Assembly (NCBI GenBank): GCA_963585895.1
Contig: OY757915.1
Location: 94,252,836 to 94,316,835, forward strand
DNA from: Sepioteuthis lessoniana
Taxonomy: Eukaryota; Mollusca; Cephalopoda; Myopsida; Loliginidae
Direction: 5' to 3'
DNA: 64,000 nt
Shown one piece after another: positions 63,801-64,000 of the stretch (position 1 is the first letter of the stretch; every line of letters begins with the position of its first letter). Position numbers and translations under genes: made by a program. A model generated the notes under the pieces. It saw nothing but the letters and a program-made list of their open reading frames with translations, did no database searches and was not told where the DNA came from.

Positions 63801-64000
63801 TCCAGTATTCATTTTCAATGTCGTAGTCCAGTATTCATTTTCAATGTCGTAATCCAGTATTCATTTTCAATATCGTAGTCCAGTATTCATTTTCAATATC
63901 AGAGTCCCGTATTTATTTTCAATGTCGTAATCCAGTATTCATTTTCAATATCGGAGTCCCGTATTCATTTTCAATATCGGAGTCCAGTATTCATTTTCAA
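60886..64000. repeat. 26-bp satellite with higher-order structure
   Basis: About 120 tandem units of 26 bp, reading cagtattcattttcaatat plus cggagtc or variants (gtagtc, gtaatc, gaagtc, tgtc/atatc). The length is exact: the variant ccgtatttat occurs at 60891, 60943, 61099, 61255, 61489, 61645, 61801, 62009, 62243, 62503, 62711, 62945, 63413, 63647 and 63907, always multiples of 26 bp apart. A 9-unit block (234 bp) recurs identically from 61255, 62009, 62711 and 63413. Units have stop codons in most frames, so no protein is expected. The array runs past the window edge. Confidence 0.97.

Noticed and set aside
60886-64000. CRISPR array
   Set aside because: The units are contiguous variants with no unique spacers, and the context is a eukaryotic genome; this is a satellite.

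Overview
This is 64 kb of AT-rich animal (metazoan) nuclear DNA made almost entirely of repeats. I find no convincing host gene, no rRNA and no functional tRNA gene. The long TA, CA and CT microsatellites, the dense tRNA-derived SINEs and the RTE, Penelope-like, LINE, mariner-like and LTR remnants point to an invertebrate. A mollusc, possibly a cephalopod, is my best guess, but that rests on general repeat style and no species marker was seen. Nearly all open frames of 60-200 codons are microsatellite or minisatellite read-through, or broken transposon pieces.

Names used for the repeat families. SINE-A: tRNA-like head with A and B boxes, a body around aatacccttgggaaagg, and a 3' tail ggcattaaataaccta..ttgatatgccattaaac followed by aaacc repeats. 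SINE-B: similar tRNA-like head and the same body, but a different 3' half ending gcggaggggttggtaaata. SINE-D: a third tRNA-like head (tggcataatggttagagtg) ending in ctcgactacggtcgccaac. REP-C: about 430-670 bp, no clear Pol III promoter, 5' end cagtcggctggggctgtag, internal subrepeats of about 45-60 bp, and the same 3' tail as SINE-A. RTE: 3' ends of an RTE-type LINE with a (TGA)n tail. PLE: Penelope-like element remnants with hammerhead-ribozyme-like motifs. E: LTR-like fragments. F, G, H: unclassified repeats present twice.

Layout. 0-7 kb: inverted repeats around a ribozyme-like motif, nested REP-C copies, SINE-A and SINE-D, repeat F. 7.3-10.5 kb: a composite bounded by inverted copies of a hammerhead-bearing element ending in TA repeats, with a tandem repeat of about 330 bp and two RTE insertions. 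10.66-11.9 kb: a degenerate 20-bp minisatellite. 12-18 kb: REP-C, LTR-like and SINE copies, a second repeat F copy and a 237-bp solo LTR with a 5-bp target duplication. 18.6-26.6 kb: PLE 3' end, a decayed endonuclease/RT LINE, several ribozyme-like motifs, compound microsatellites. 27.2-32.5 kb: a decayed minus-strand LINE of about 3.6 kb with a YMDD reverse transcriptase, plus two tail fragments. 32.7-60.8 kb: a dense mosaic of SINE-A, SINE-B, SINE-D, REP-C and RTE copies, many nested with exact target-site duplications, plus PLE and DNA-transposon remnants. 60.9-64.0 kb: a 26-bp satellite of about 120 units with higher-order structure, running off the right edge.

The most interesting signal is the set of hammerhead-like motifs that sit a short distance upstream of TA/CA microsatellites. 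In three PLE copies the ribozyme core supplies the ATGATG that opens a conserved frame of about 64 codons. Other notable points are the shared 3' tail of SINE-A and REP-C, SINE-A/SINE-B chimaeras, precise nested insertions that give a relative history, and the higher-order satellite. All elements look broken; I see no intact autonomous copy.
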